DNA of 64,000 nt from Trebouxia sp. TZW2008 (Eukaryota; Chlorophyta; Trebouxiophyceae; Trebouxiales; Trebouxiaceae), in the NCBI GenBank assembly GCA_002118135.1, contig BDIU01000044.1:1-64000 (forward strand), in the 5' to 3' direction. The notes beneath the pieces are model-generated. The model worked only from the letters and a program-made list of their open reading frames with translations, was not told where the DNA came from and did no database searches. Made by a program: the position numbers and the translations under genes. Below, piece by piece: positions 11,601 through 23,500 of this stretch (positions are counted from its first letter, which is position 1; each line of letters begins with the position of its first letter).

Positions 11601-14600
11601 GCCGCCATGACCTCTTGAGCAACAGTTGCGCCTGCGAGAATCACACGTCAAAAGCCTGTCCTGTGCAGTGCATGTGCTCATGTGCGATAGTCATCAGCAG
11701 TCAGTCTGCGAGACTTTGCAGCACCTTGACTGTGACACAACATGCAAGTGACTGGTCTCAGCTATTGCTGGTCATTGATGGATCCAGCATGTATGGACTG
11801 CTGGATTGAGTATGTTGCAATCACCTGCTATGCCTGAGATGTCATTGCTGCCATGGCACGGCAGTTTGGAAGCCTTTGTGCAGATACTCAACACCATATT
11901 CCAATGTGATGCGTCGCTAGCCAAGAGACGCTTTGAGTCTATTGGCTTGCTACAGCACATGCATGAGGTGTAGCACACAAGACAGCTGAATTCCTAGTGC
12001 AGTCATTTCTCTTTGCAGGGACTTTCGACATAAGGACGTTCTTGACGCAAGGCCAAGGCAATTGGGAACCAATTACTGCATTCTGTCTGCAGAGGTATCT
12101 GTGAATAAGGACAATTGGGTATAAGGACAATCTCCTGGTAGTTTAGGCAGTCGTTATGAAGAGAAAATACTGTAACACTTTACCCATCCAAGTTGAGATG
12201 CAACCTTACAGCAAGGTGCCACACAGCCATGTTTGTGTGAAGGCAGAGCATGAGCAGACCTGTCTTTGCCAGCTGCACTCGGGCTTGTCCTGAGCAGCCC
12301 CAGCAACAGCTGAGTCAGCCTTGCCTGCTTGAGAGCTGCTTGCTGCCTCAACATCACTGCTTTTCTTCTGCTCCTGATAAGCTGCTACCAGTTCGTCTAC
12401 CCTAGCCCTGCATTGTGATTGACAGCGCTTGACAACTTGCATGTTGCAACATCATTACATCAGTCATGATGTATGGTCTTATGACAACTGAGTATTCATG
12501 CAAATTTGGCCCTTGAGAACTCTGCTGCTTTTGCATTGGATGTGTCTTGAGCTGACTCTGCAGAGCAAGGCATGGTGCATGCTGCCGTAGATGACGCTCA
12601 GCAAAGGCCATACAGAGATTAATATACAACCTAGTGATCACAGCAATGCAGCATACAGCAAAGGAATTTGCTCAGACTCTGAGACGAGTTTATAGACGGT
12701 CGAATCAGAAGAGCAGCTGAACTTCAGAATGGCCATTATCTCAGTAGACACAGGCTCAATGGATGTTAGTCTGTACAGGTCAAGGACAGTTGACTCAACA
12801 CAAGTGCAAACAATAGCTCCAAATCCTATGATGTATTGTCATATGAAATTGTTAGCAAGGGGTTTACCTGGTTTCTTGCTGGGCCTCTGAGGTGGAAGCA
12901 TCCACAGAAATCAAGTCTGCCAAGAACTCAGCAGGATTGTAGTGCTGAGGGCATTTGTGGCCCAGCCCCTCAAAGTAGGGCAGAGCCTCTGAGGCAGCCC
13001 CACTGTACAGCATGCGGCCCTCTGACAGCAGAATCAGGTCGTCAAACATGGCAAAGATGCTGCTGCGTGGCTGGTGAATGGAGCTGATCACAGTGTGACC
13101 CTCTTTACACAGGTCTTTCAGGGTTTGCATAACCTGCACATCAGCAAGCTGATGTCAAAGCTGTATCATGTGCACGCTGAAAAGCCCCATAGTGCAGCAT
13201 GCAGCCCTTTGACAGCAGGAACAGATCTTTGAACATGACAAAGATGCTGCTGCGTGGCTGGTGGATGGAGCTGATCACAGTGTGACCCTCTTTACACAGG
13301 TCTTTCAATGTTTGCACGACCTGCACATCGGCAGGCTGAAGTCAAGGGTGTATCATGTGCATGCTGAAAAGCCCCACTGCACAGCATGCGGCCCTCTGAC
13401 AGCAGAATCAGATGGCGAAGATGCTGCTGTGTGGCTGGTGGATGGAGGTGATCACAATGTGGCTTTGCCTAAAGAGATCTTTCAGATTTTGCATGACCTG
13501 CAAGCAGCAGACTGGTGTCACAGCTGTCATGTGCATGGTCAAGACTTCACAGCATGCAAAGCATGCACAGCAGCTGCCAGCCGGCTGTACAGCTGTACAG
13601 CTGAGCAGCAGAAGGCTTTTGTGGATAGACTGTCAGTGAGAACACACTTGGCACACAGGACTATTGACTAGCTCAATGCATCATGGGCAGCACCGGATGT
13701 GTCAGGAGCATCTGTAGCTAGACAACATGCTTGCCATGCCAATCACAGAAGGCAGCAAAGTTTATCATTGCGCAGCGCGAGACCTGTATTCTGCAGAGAC
13801 AAAAGTACCTTCTCAGCTTGGAAGGAGTCTAGGCCAGTGGTGGGTTCATCAGTGAAGAGGAGTACAGGCTCAGCTATCAGCTCAGCGCCAATGCTCAGCC
13901 GCTTCTTTTCACCCCCAGACAAGCCGCGCTTCTTCTTGTCGCCAACCACACTGTCAGCGGCTTTAGTAAGGCCCAGGCGCTTGATCAGGTCCTCCACAAA
14001 CGCTTCCTTCTTTGCTGCTGTTGAATGGCCTGGCATGCGTGTGTGGGCTGCCATCATCAGGGTTTCCCTGAGCATCAACAACTGCCCTAAAGACCTGAGT
14101 CTAAAAAGATGCAGGCCAAGCTGATCACAATGATGAATGCTATAGTCATTGAGTTGATCTGTTGCAAGTTCTGGTCTTGTGTGGGCAGCCTTTGTAGTGC
14201 AGCATGATGCGAAGGTTTGCATGGGGCCAAATCAGTGCCTTGCTCACCTGACTGTCAATTGTGAGAAGAACATGTCCTCTTGCTGCACATAACCCTGCCG
14301 AATGTTTGCAGTCTCAATGGGCTGCCCATTCATCAGAATTTCCCCTGAGAGGTCCAGGTTCTTCTGGCATGCAACCTGTCTTGCCAATGTGTTCAACAGG
14401 GTGGTCTTTCCAGAACCAGAAGGTCCCATGATGGCCAGCAGCCTACAGAAGCAGCAGTTGTCTGGGCTTGTAACTGCGCCATGCACCTTGTATGACGGAG
14501 GAGTTGCAAATTCTGGTCGCACAGAGTCAAGAAAAGGTAAGCTTCTTTGTACCTGTTAGGCTTGGCTACTGCGCTCTGGTCCTCAAGGAGCTGCTTGACC

Positions 14601-14821
14601 TCTCCTGACTTAGTGGTGATGCTGCAGCTGACGTGCGACCACTGTAGGCTGACCTGCTGCTTGCCATTGCTCTGCGCTTTTGCTGCAGCCTCAGGGAGCG
14701 CTTTGCGCTTGCGCTTATGCAGCACATACCTGCCGACTGCCGAGGCAAGGCACAAAGGGATGCCATACTGCGGGACGAGGATGACCGAGGCTCCGACAGC
14801 AAACTCGAGCTGTGACGACAT
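8613..14821 (-). CDS. ABCG-family half transporter, ABCG7 (WBC7)-like
   Basis: Membrane ATP-driven half transporter expected to dimerise; substrate unknown. Exons 5'->3': 14821-14553, 14442-14248, 14067-13809, 13133-12868, 12407-12260, 11631-11467, 10974-10754, 10478-10393, 9727-9510, 8843-8613. These sum to 2,058 bases, 685 aa, all in phase, close to Arabidopsis ABCG7 (725 aa). Order: short hydrophobic N-terminus; nucleotide-binding domain with Walker A GPSGSGKTT, Q-loop YVQQED, signature LSGGEKKRLS, Walker B LLFTDEPTTGLDS and H-loop SSIHQPR; then an ABC2 membrane domain with the conserved QDRLGLLQVAAINTAM and MTVFIVFGGYY stretches, ending in a charged tail. The ATG at 14821 aligns with the ABCG7 start. 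The order NBD before TMD is the G-family layout. Exon 4 has two decayed upstream copies; introns 6 and 9 carry satellites. Confidence 0.92.
9205..9475. repeat. Degenerate hexamer satellite (GTGAGA / GCGAGG) in ABCG7 intron 9
   Basis: On the + strand the tract drifts from GTGAGA through GTGAGG and GCGAGG to GAAAGT-type hexamers. It reads open in several frames (Arg-Val, Arg-Ala one way; Ser-Pro, Ser-Leu, Ala-Leu the other). The gene on the minus strand reads it as a pyrimidine-rich intron segment starting about 35 bases after the exon 9 donor. Confidence 0.9.
10633..10672 (-). repeat. Duplicates of the ABCG7 exon 7 end and donor
   Basis: On the minus strand the last bases and donor of exon 7 (AAATGGAGCAG then GT at 10754/10753) recur as GAAGTTGAGCAGGTCG, and its second half recurs again directly after. 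Both lie in the intron downstream of the functional donor. Confidence 0.65.
11389..11465 (+). repeat. GGGCA pentamer tract with G-quadruplex potential
   Basis: The + strand carries runs of GGGG and repeated GGGCA units, then GGGACAGGAGACAGGGCAGG. In the minus-strand gene it lies inside intron 6, beginning directly at the donor of exon 6 (11467), so the pre-mRNA carries the C-rich strand. Confidence 0.85.
12025..12133. repeat. Dispersed repeat, copy A (second copy at 59240-59349)
   Basis: About 109 bp in ABCG7 intron 5, collinear with a 110-bp segment 47 kb away. Shared blocks include TGCATTCTG, CTGCAG, TAAGGACAATT and a second GGACAAT about 17 bp on. The paired TAAGGACAAT motifs at both ends resemble termini of small DNA transposons, but no target-site duplication could be confirmed. 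Confidence 0.65.
13141..13500 (-). repeat. Two decayed copies of ABCG7 exon 4
   Basis: The minus strand repeats the start of exon 4 (13133-12868) twice upstream of it. The copy starting near 13325 keeps the frame for about 45 codons, with the H-loop segment HTVISSIHQPRSSIF intact and changed residues after it, before homology ends. The copy starting near 13500 has a deletion after the H-loop that breaks the frame. Exon 3 (ends 13809) joins the proximal copy in phase. Confidence 0.85.
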
Positions 14822-15746
14822 GAATATTATACTGCTTTTTGCGTACGAAGACCGCTACTGAATGATCGCTGGAGCTGTATGTTGCACGGCGTCGTGCGTT
14901 CGTTGACACGGCACAGGGTGGCTGACAGTTGCGTCAGCTCTGATTGACCCCTCGCTCCTTTGCCGCGGACAGACACTTTGAGCAAGTGATGCTACAACTG
15001 ACGCAGCCCCATCTGACTTATGCGATTTAACAGCTGATACCTCAGCGCGCAGTGCTTGCCGGAACAATTCCGATGTTGCCATCTCAGGATGGCATATCAG
15101 AATTAGTCACTGACGTTCGTGACTCGATGCGCTAGCGAAGAAGAAGAAGGAAAGGCGGGTAGGTCAGCCGATCCAAGCAGAACTTCCGAGGCAACTCCCA
15201 GCACGGCAACACGGCAGGCGATGAACATTTGCGATTGCAGAAAACTGGACTGAACCTTGGTTGAGTGAATCGACAAAAGGAAGCATGACTAGCTTGCTTT
15301 CGTAGCGATCGATGCAGTCTCCAGACTGAATCTAGTACTGTGTGCCGCTGGCCATGCTTAGTTCGTACTGAGACTAGCTTGACGCTATCGGACCGCAAGT
15401 GCGTACTGCGTCCTGAGCTCGCCGGCCGCTGAAGCAATGTTCGTGCCGTTTGGAGTCAGACGCTTGCAGACGTGACGTTCGCATTCAACTCTCAAGGATC
15501 CAACCTCGTCAGAGACCACGGCAGCTCTTCCTGTCATCCACAGCAGTGTAGTCACCGAAACCTTCTCTCGCTACCTTTGATCAACCTCTTCTGAAAGATC
15601 AACAGCCGGTAGTATTCTACGGTTGTGAGAGCCCGGCGCGACTCGTTTGCCCTGGCCATAAGCCAGCGCTTGCTAACAGGTTGACCGGTCGCCTTGTTAG
15701 CGGTGAAGATCAAGTCTGAAGCGTGGCCTGACCGTCTACAGCTATC
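14822..15746. promoter_or_regulatory. Divergent intergenic region between the ABCG7-like and RNF213-like genes
   Basis: The 925 bp between two start codons pointing away from each other should contain both promoters and 5' UTRs. Minus-strand open frames at 14855-15082 and 15132-15437 lack recognisable homology and are not claimed. No core promoter element could be assigned. Confidence 0.55.
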
Positions 15747-17506
15747 ATGGCCGATCCGGCTCGCGACATAGGTCTTGGCAGTACACAGTCTACACAGCCT
15801 GCAGTCACTCCTCAGGGTCCTCCCGAGGCCAAAACTTCCTATGCCACAGCAACAAGGGGCTCACTTCTCAACACATCTGGAAGTCCAGTGAGTGGCAGAG
15901 TCATGCTGCTTCAGCAATGGAGCATTGTGACTGTTTTTACACATAGAAATGCCTCCCGAATCACGCTGCTTTTGCAGATACAGGAGCCTTTGGCAAAGAA
16001 ACAGAAAGTCGTGCCTCCATTGAGCTCGCCTGACTCATCATCACCATCATCAAGCTCAAGTGATCCGTCCTCAATGAGCTCCTCTGAGACGTCAGGGTCC
16101 AGCAATAAAGTGCACAGTCATGCTGTAGGTGGCCAGCAAGCCGAATCTGTCCCCACGCAAGCAGAAGTCAAGAAAAGCACAGCAGGGCAACCCCTGCAAG
16201 ACACCAAGCAGGTAAAGCTGCAATGTGAACATGATCTGGCTCACATCAAAACACAATGACTTGTGCTGTCATACTATCAAGAATTTGCTTGTTGCTTTCA
16301 ACACATGAGAATTCAGCCCCAAATCATCATGCAAACTTTGCCAGCCTTCTATTTACAGAATTTGTGTTCCACAGATCATCACTCCTGTGCTCCGACAATG
16401 GCAAGCGCTCAAGACTGCTTTGGCGACATGCATAGACCAAGGGCTTGTCAGCAGTCATGCTCTGCAATGCTCACTAGCTGCGTGGCGAGGAACGCTACTG
16501 GTGCCACAAGCTCAGTTGCTCAGCTCTGCATAGGCACTTGCAGATATCTTGCTCTGTCAGACATCAGAACCTGGATGGGTCAAGGTCAACTTTCCCATGG
16601 GGCTCTTGCTAGCTGCTATGCTGTGTACAGTCAGGTATGCTCTCCGATAGCTCTGTCGTGGTAGTAGCAACAGGTCAGTGGTCTTGCAGAAATCCTACAT
16701 ATACAGCAAGCATTTAGCCAAGCACAGGTCTGTATCTAGCTTAACAGAAACAGGTGATTAGTATGGTGTCCTTGACTGACATTTTCACCTGCATCACAGA
16801 CGGAACACAGCTTCCCCATGGGGCGCTTGCTAGCCGCTATGCTGTGCACAGTCAGGTATGCAGTCTAACAGCTCTACAGACATGCAAGCATTCAATCAGG
16901 AACAGCTCTGTATCTGGTTCAACAGAAACAGGTGATGAGTGCATTGTGCTCAACTGATGCTGCATGATAGATTGACCACATCATCCTTCCCCATTGGCCC
17001 CTGCTAGCTGCTATGCTGTGTACAGTCAGGTATGCACTCCAACAGCTTTGTATGGTAATTGGACATGGCAATTGGCCAGACATGCTTGTATATATATCGT
17101 ATGCAAGCATTCAGGTAGGAACAGGGCTGCATCTGGCTTAACAGAAGCAGGTGACTAGTACCATGTACTTATCTGATAGTGCCAGCCGCATCACAGATGG
17201 GACCCAGCATGTCATCCTTGCTGACATATGCATCCCTGCAAATGGCCAAGAGATCCCTTGCTGACTTCTGTTCCTCTAAACTGGGCCCAACGAGCTGCAT
17301 ATACAATTCTGATCACTTTATGGCCAAGCTTGCTGCACACATCTTGCATACTCATGCGAGAAGACGCCAACCAGACTGTATTGACATCAAGCAATGCTGT
17401 TTGTAGGAATGCCTTCTTCAAGATAATCAGCACAACACCTGCTCAGCAGCAAGAAGCATTGGAGGTGGTGGATGATGCTCTTGTTGCTTTTGGGGATTCA
17501 TTCAGG
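15747..17506 (+). other. RNF213-like gene: 5' exons, model uncertain
   Basis: Exon 1 at 15747-15887 (47 codons, ATG in MADPARDIGLGS) and exon 2 at 15978-16211 join in phase. They encode a Ser-rich stretch with a basic AKKQK motif that could be a nuclear signal. A further open exon begins at 16375. Between 16570 and 17240 a small exon-like unit is repeated, so the true exon there cannot be chosen. An exon ending at the 17507 donor (QQEALEVVDDALVAFGDSFR) joins the exon at 17824 in phase. Confidence 0.5.
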
Positions 17507-20500
17507 GTGAGCAAAATCTTCCTGCTACAGTGACTTTTCTTTATAACGGCTACGTCTGTGACTAAGCAAACTGTCCTTGTACCAAAATGCCCTTACTCAG
17601 ACATACCGCTGCAGTCAGAATGTTGCTACTCATGTCTCAGATCCTTTGTGATGGGTCAGTTGCATGACTAAAACTACTGGAAGCACTTGGCGTGAGCAAC
17701 AGTAATATGCTTCTAGCTGCAAAATACGCCTTGCCTTCATGATGCCCGTCACCTTGCGATGAGTAGCTTGTATGCATCACACTGCTACAAGAAGAGTCCC
17801 CCAACAATAGTGCTGGCTTTCAGGACCTTGGCTCCGCTGATGACGTGACAAGAGTCATTGAGACCTGGCAAAGTGTACATCCAGAAGTGTGGAAGCTGTC
17901 ACTTGAGCCTTCTCTGCGTAGAAGGATTCCTGGGCTCTGTGAGCTCAAGACACTTCAGCACCAGACTATCATGTCAGCACAGGCGTGGTGTAACATTGCC
18001 AAATTCATTGTGGTCATGGACTCCATCAGGTGGGCTGCAAGTCATTTTGCTAACTTGATGATGTGTTTACCTTTCTCTACTCACCTGTCAAGCATCAAGA
18101 CCGCTCGTCAGCCATATTTGAAAGTTGAAGTGCAGAGTGAAGAGTCTGCTGCCTGACATGCATATACCAAAAGTCAAGTTGAAAGTTTGCTGCTTGACAT
18201 GCATGTTTCCAAAGTGAAGTTGGAAGTTTGCTACTTGACATGCGTGTGTCAGAGAGAGAGAGAGAGAGAGAGAGTATAATTTTACATGTGAAGTAGAGAG
18301 TTTGCGCTTGCCATCAAATGTTGCTGAACATCACCTCGTGTCCTTCTTTGTTAAAGCTGTTGATCTTGCAGGGGTGGAGTCACACCAATCAGTACCTCAA
18401 AAGCAGAGCTGACAAGCTGGGACCAGCTGATAGCGTGCCTGTTGGCCACTGGCATCAAAACTGCTGACATCATACAACTAGGGTTCGGCGCAGTAGATGA
18501 GAGCCCGTTCAGGCTGTCGTGTGTCAAAGCAGAGACTCATGCTGAAGTTGCTGCATGGTTGATCTGCACAAGGTTCAAAAGGGTATGTTCAGCCATGCGT
18601 TTGTAGGGATTTAGCAGAAAATCAGCAAACATGTCTACGCTAGCCAGTGTCATCATGGAAGTTCCTGTGAACAGAAGCAGTTCATGAATTGTATCAGCTT
18701 GACAACCGAGTGCCTTTTGCGGCAGTCTCCCTGTTTGACAACAGTGCCAAAGCTTGCCTGGTTTGAGTTTGCCGTATTTCATAGCATGACAGCTCCATAC
18801 ATGTCTTGCTTCGTGCAATGAGTTGCAATCAATACCCGGCACAGGTGCCTCTCTACATGAGTTATGCCAGCACTCTCATGCCTCACTCATGTATGCAGGA
18901 GCTCCTTCATGACCCTGTGCTGATGCAACAAGCATTGCAGGCTCTGGTTACCCCAGACATGGTCCCAGGCTTCCTGTCTGCAGCACGTAAGCTCATGTCT
19001 CCCTCTCGTTGACTGGGTTGAGCAGCAGCGGTAACGCTGCAGCATTACTGCCCACAAAGCTTGTTTATTACGTCCAGCAGTCTACCTTGAACATACAGTG
19101 GTGCCGATCAGAGGGTAACAATCTACTGAGAGCAAGTGATTGAGATATTGTCTTAGCCTATAGTTGCTGCACCAGGAGACAATTTTCACAGACTTTACGA
19201 TAGTGCAAGCCCTGTTGTCTCCTGACTTCATTGGCAAAAGGAGGTAGACTCAGATGAATCAGCAGTCAAGCTGTAGACGCTCAAGATGGTGCTTGTTAAT
19301 GCAGGAGGGCGGTGTCTGTTTGACTTTGAATTCCGCAGAGCCACTCCTCGCAAATTTGCTGTGCTGATGGCAGCCTTCTTTGGCGGCCTGGGTGTGGGCA
19401 AAGCCTCATTCAGTATTCATGCCATAAACCCTGCAGCTCAGTACATGCTGTGCCTACTGTCAGACATGAAGGACATGCCACCCTACTGGCGTTCACAGCA
19501 TATGCAGCCCATTTTGGAAAGCTTGACGACACAGCTGCCTAGCATCAGACCTCTGACGACATCAGTAAGCACCATTACCGCAGTCATATGCTACATTTTG
19601 ACAATGTAGGCTTTGACTCCATTGTCATACAAACACATTTGGAGATTTTGTCGAGCGCCATTAGCGCAGTCAAATGCAACATCTGACAATGCAGGCTTTG
19701 ACTCCGTTGCAACACTCCTACATTAGCGTTGTTGGTAAGCGTCACCATCATAACAATATGCTACATATATCAATGCAAGCTTTGACTCCATCGTAACACA
19801 AGCTCTTGAGCGCCTTGCATTGCTGAAAGTAATGATGTGTCTGCAGGCACTGGAGCAAGCCACGTTTGCCCTTCCTAAGGATCTCAGGACAGCGTTGGTG
19901 CAGTGCTCGGTGCAGCTGCCAACCCCTCTTGCATACCTGGCAGTAGAATTTGACGATTATGGCTACTGGGGTGTGGCACAAGTCCTGTCCAGATCGCCCG
20001 GTACCAAAGAGATTGCTCACCCGGGAGGTCATCAGGCCTTGCTGGAAAGTGCATGCAGTGGGCTCACAATACAGCAGGCGCTGCCTCACTTTGCCAGTGT
20101 CTTTGAGAGGTATGCTTCAGCATGCATGCTGCGCAAGGCGTGGACATTGATCACATTCACTGTTGTGATGACCTGTACTTGAAGGCTGCGTGACAGATTA
20201 CTTGGACTCAACACTCAGTGCAAATGCAAATGGTGTCCAGACTTTGAGCATAAGTGAATGCATGCATTGCTGCAGGTTACGGTGCTGGCTGATATCCTCT
20301 CTGGCAATACACATGTGCATGTAATTATTCTTCCTGCTTGTTTTGTGACATGTCCAGCCAACCTTGTTGGCTGGCTAAAGCATGCAAGTTTATTCCAATT
20401 CTTCTTCTTTGATTGTTTACAGGGTGTGGCAACAGGCTTTGCAAGCTGCAGACAGGCCAGAGAAGTATGCAGCTTGGACGCTGCTCATGCTGCAGTGGGT

Positions 20501-23500
20501 CACAAACTTCATTTGCAAGTCTGCTGCCTTGCAGCGGGACATGGACATGCACACAGCAGCTGACATGTTTGCCCCGCACCTCTCGGCTGTCTTTGGTGCC
20601 AAAGCTGCAGTTGAACAGATGCTACCACATTTGCCAGGCGATGCTTGCTCTGCCAGGCTTTGGCTGTGCCAGAAATGGCCAGCAGGAGCAGGTACTGCTT
20701 CACTCCTGGTCTCATTGTTCAGTGCTGTTCTGGCTGACACAGCTGTGATTGCACAAATGCCACCACATTTGCCAGGCAATGCCTGCTCTACCAGACTGTG
20801 ACTGTGCCAGAAACGGCCAGCAGGAGCAGTACTACTTCACTCCTTGTCTCATCATCAAATGCTGTTCTCTATGACAAATCTGCGATTGCATAGATGCTAC
20901 TCCACTTGCCGGGCAATGCCTGCTCTACTAGACTGGGACTGTGCCAGAAATGGCCAGCAGGAGCAGGAACTGCTTCACTCCCTGTTTCATCATCAAATGC
21001 TGTTCTCTTTGACAAAGCTGCAATTGCATAGATGATCCCCCACTTGCGGGGCAATGCTTGCTGTGTCAGGCTGGGACTGTGCCAGCAGTGGCCAGCAGGA
21101 GCAGGTGTTGCTGTCATTGCACTCTGTTCACAATAATTAAATTGTTTACCAAGGGCAGTGTACTTTGATTGCTTGTTCTTACCAAGAAGTACTATCACAA
21201 CAATTGCATGGATTGTTCTTACATTGAAGTATGCAGCTGGAGTGCAGTGATGGGTTCCAGTTGCGTTGTGGTTACCACGAGACCTTGTATCCAGTGTCTC
21301 TGCATCCAGAAGTGACTGTATTGATACTTCACTACCAATTTGAGCAACTCAGTACAATAGCATACACTGAATTTTGAGCACTGTAGGACGTATGTTGTAC
21401 TTGTGAATATGTCCACTAACATCACAAGTACAACTGCCATGCAGGCTTTGCGCTTGCATTTTTTCGTGTGTTGGCAGCAAAAGCAACCTCAGAGCAGCAA
21501 GCATCATTTGCCAAGTCTGTGGCTGATGACTGGGAGCATGCGCATGAGCAGGAGGCACCCAAGGGCAAGTGGCCAAGATGGGCTCCTGTTCTGTTTGGGA
21601 AGAAGCAATCCAAACAGGAGCTGACCTTAACAGATCAGACACGCGTTCTTTGCTTGTGTCTGACAGCTTTCATGTCAGACACGACATCTCAGGTAGGCAT
21701 GCAACAAAATTGTTTGCAAAGAATTCCTTTGCCCTTTGACACATCAACCATTTACCACGCAGGGGCTGGACGTCTCAAACATGAACCTGCATGCAATATA
21801 GTGTGAAGTCGCTAGCTGGCATGCTTTAGCTGCTTTAGCACACAACAAGCATTGACAGTGTTTCGCCTGATGTCATGCAAAGCATCAGATTGAAATGGTG
21901 CATTGCTATTGAGCTAAGCATTCTTGTTGTTGTGCAGGAGAGCACATTGGACAGATGCCTTGCTGCCAGCCGCAATCCAGTCCTGTTCAACCTATCTCAG
22001 CATGTTGGAACCATGATCTATGAGCATGTGGAAACCCTGGCAGATGGAGACCCTTTAGCGTCCCATTACCTGCAAGTGATTGTGGACACACACACGGCAT
22101 TGAGCAAATTGGACCACCCGGCACACCTGCGTATAGCCAGCATTGCACAGCTCAGTCAGCTTGCATCTTCCTTGCCAGACATGCTTAATTATGGCTCAGC
22201 ACACAATGCAGTGGAAGTCCAGCTCATTGACATGCGCGAGCAGCTCGAGACATGCCGACAATATCTGAAGTTTCTGGGCTCTGACAACGCCATGCGCTTG
22301 GTCCCTGTTGCTGACGTGGCTGGTTTGCTTCAGCAGACTGTTGCATGCAAGGAGCATGCAAATGGATTGCAGCTTGAGCAGATGCTACTGCAATGTCACG
22401 AGCTGATTCAGCACAATCGTCATCAGGCTTTACTCAAGCACTTTGCAGCAAAAGACAGCGCCTTGTATAAGGCCTACATGCAGCGTGGCTGGCAGCAGGA
22501 GATTGAAAAGGTCACTCAAGCAGGAGGTAGGCAGTACAGCTTGCAGGGGATGCCGATGCATTCATTCATTTACACGTAACATCACATCATTCAGAGACCC
22601 AACAGGGGTGCCACAGGACACCATGCAAACTAAGTTGGACTTGAGGCTTCAATGTGAGGCCATACAGAATGTCTGTACTATAGCTGATTGTGACAACTTG
22701 TGTCACACTCATGTCTATATGGTGTCGCATAGCTTGCCCTTCATGCTTGTGCGGTGTGTTGTTTTGAGACAATCTAGTCTTACTGCACACCACAGACACT
22801 ACAAACATTGTATTGTCTGCAGAAATGTCGTGACCTGTCCTGACCATTGTATCACCCTGACCAATGATCGACGCAATCAACAACAGAGAGGCGAGTACGC
22901 TGTGCACTGAAATGCTTTGACTGACGCAGATGATGACAAGCACGTTGACGAAGGCCATGAACCTGCCACACATGGTGACGCACCAGCTGTGCTAGATATG
23001 CCAGCATCAGCAGCAAGCAGACTGATTGGCAGAGTCCTGGATGGCGTGCATGAGGATCTGTCTAAGCTGTTGACTGCAGACGACCTTCAGCTTGACTTTG
23101 TGATGGCAGCCCGCCCGCATTTCAGTGGCAAAGATGAATCTGCAGAGCTGCAGGTGCTTTTCTGCAGCAGTGCATGCACCAAGTGTTTCCTGAAAGAATT
23201 TATCAGTTATCACTTTTTTGCAACGGTGCCTGCGTCAAAATTTTCTCAAGATGACATCAGTCTCTGCTTTTTTTGACTAGCACACCAAGGTGATTGAAGT
23301 TTACAGCTCTTGCAATATAGACAAGGTAGATGGGCAGTGATCTTTCAGGCAGTCAATGCAGGTTTTGTTTGGAGCCATGGGTGTGCTGTCAGGCGTTTGC
23401 TATGCCTACTGCTGTGCTAATTTTGCTACGCTAAATTGGCATGATGTTAACTTGCACGATGCTAATTTTGACGTTTGCTATGCTCATTTTGTTTGCAGGT

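Noticed and set aside
14855..15437. Minus-strand frames upstream of the ABCG7-like start as extra N-terminal exons
   Set aside because: The ATG at 14821 aligns with the plant ABCG7 start, and the upstream frames have no similarity or convincing splice join.
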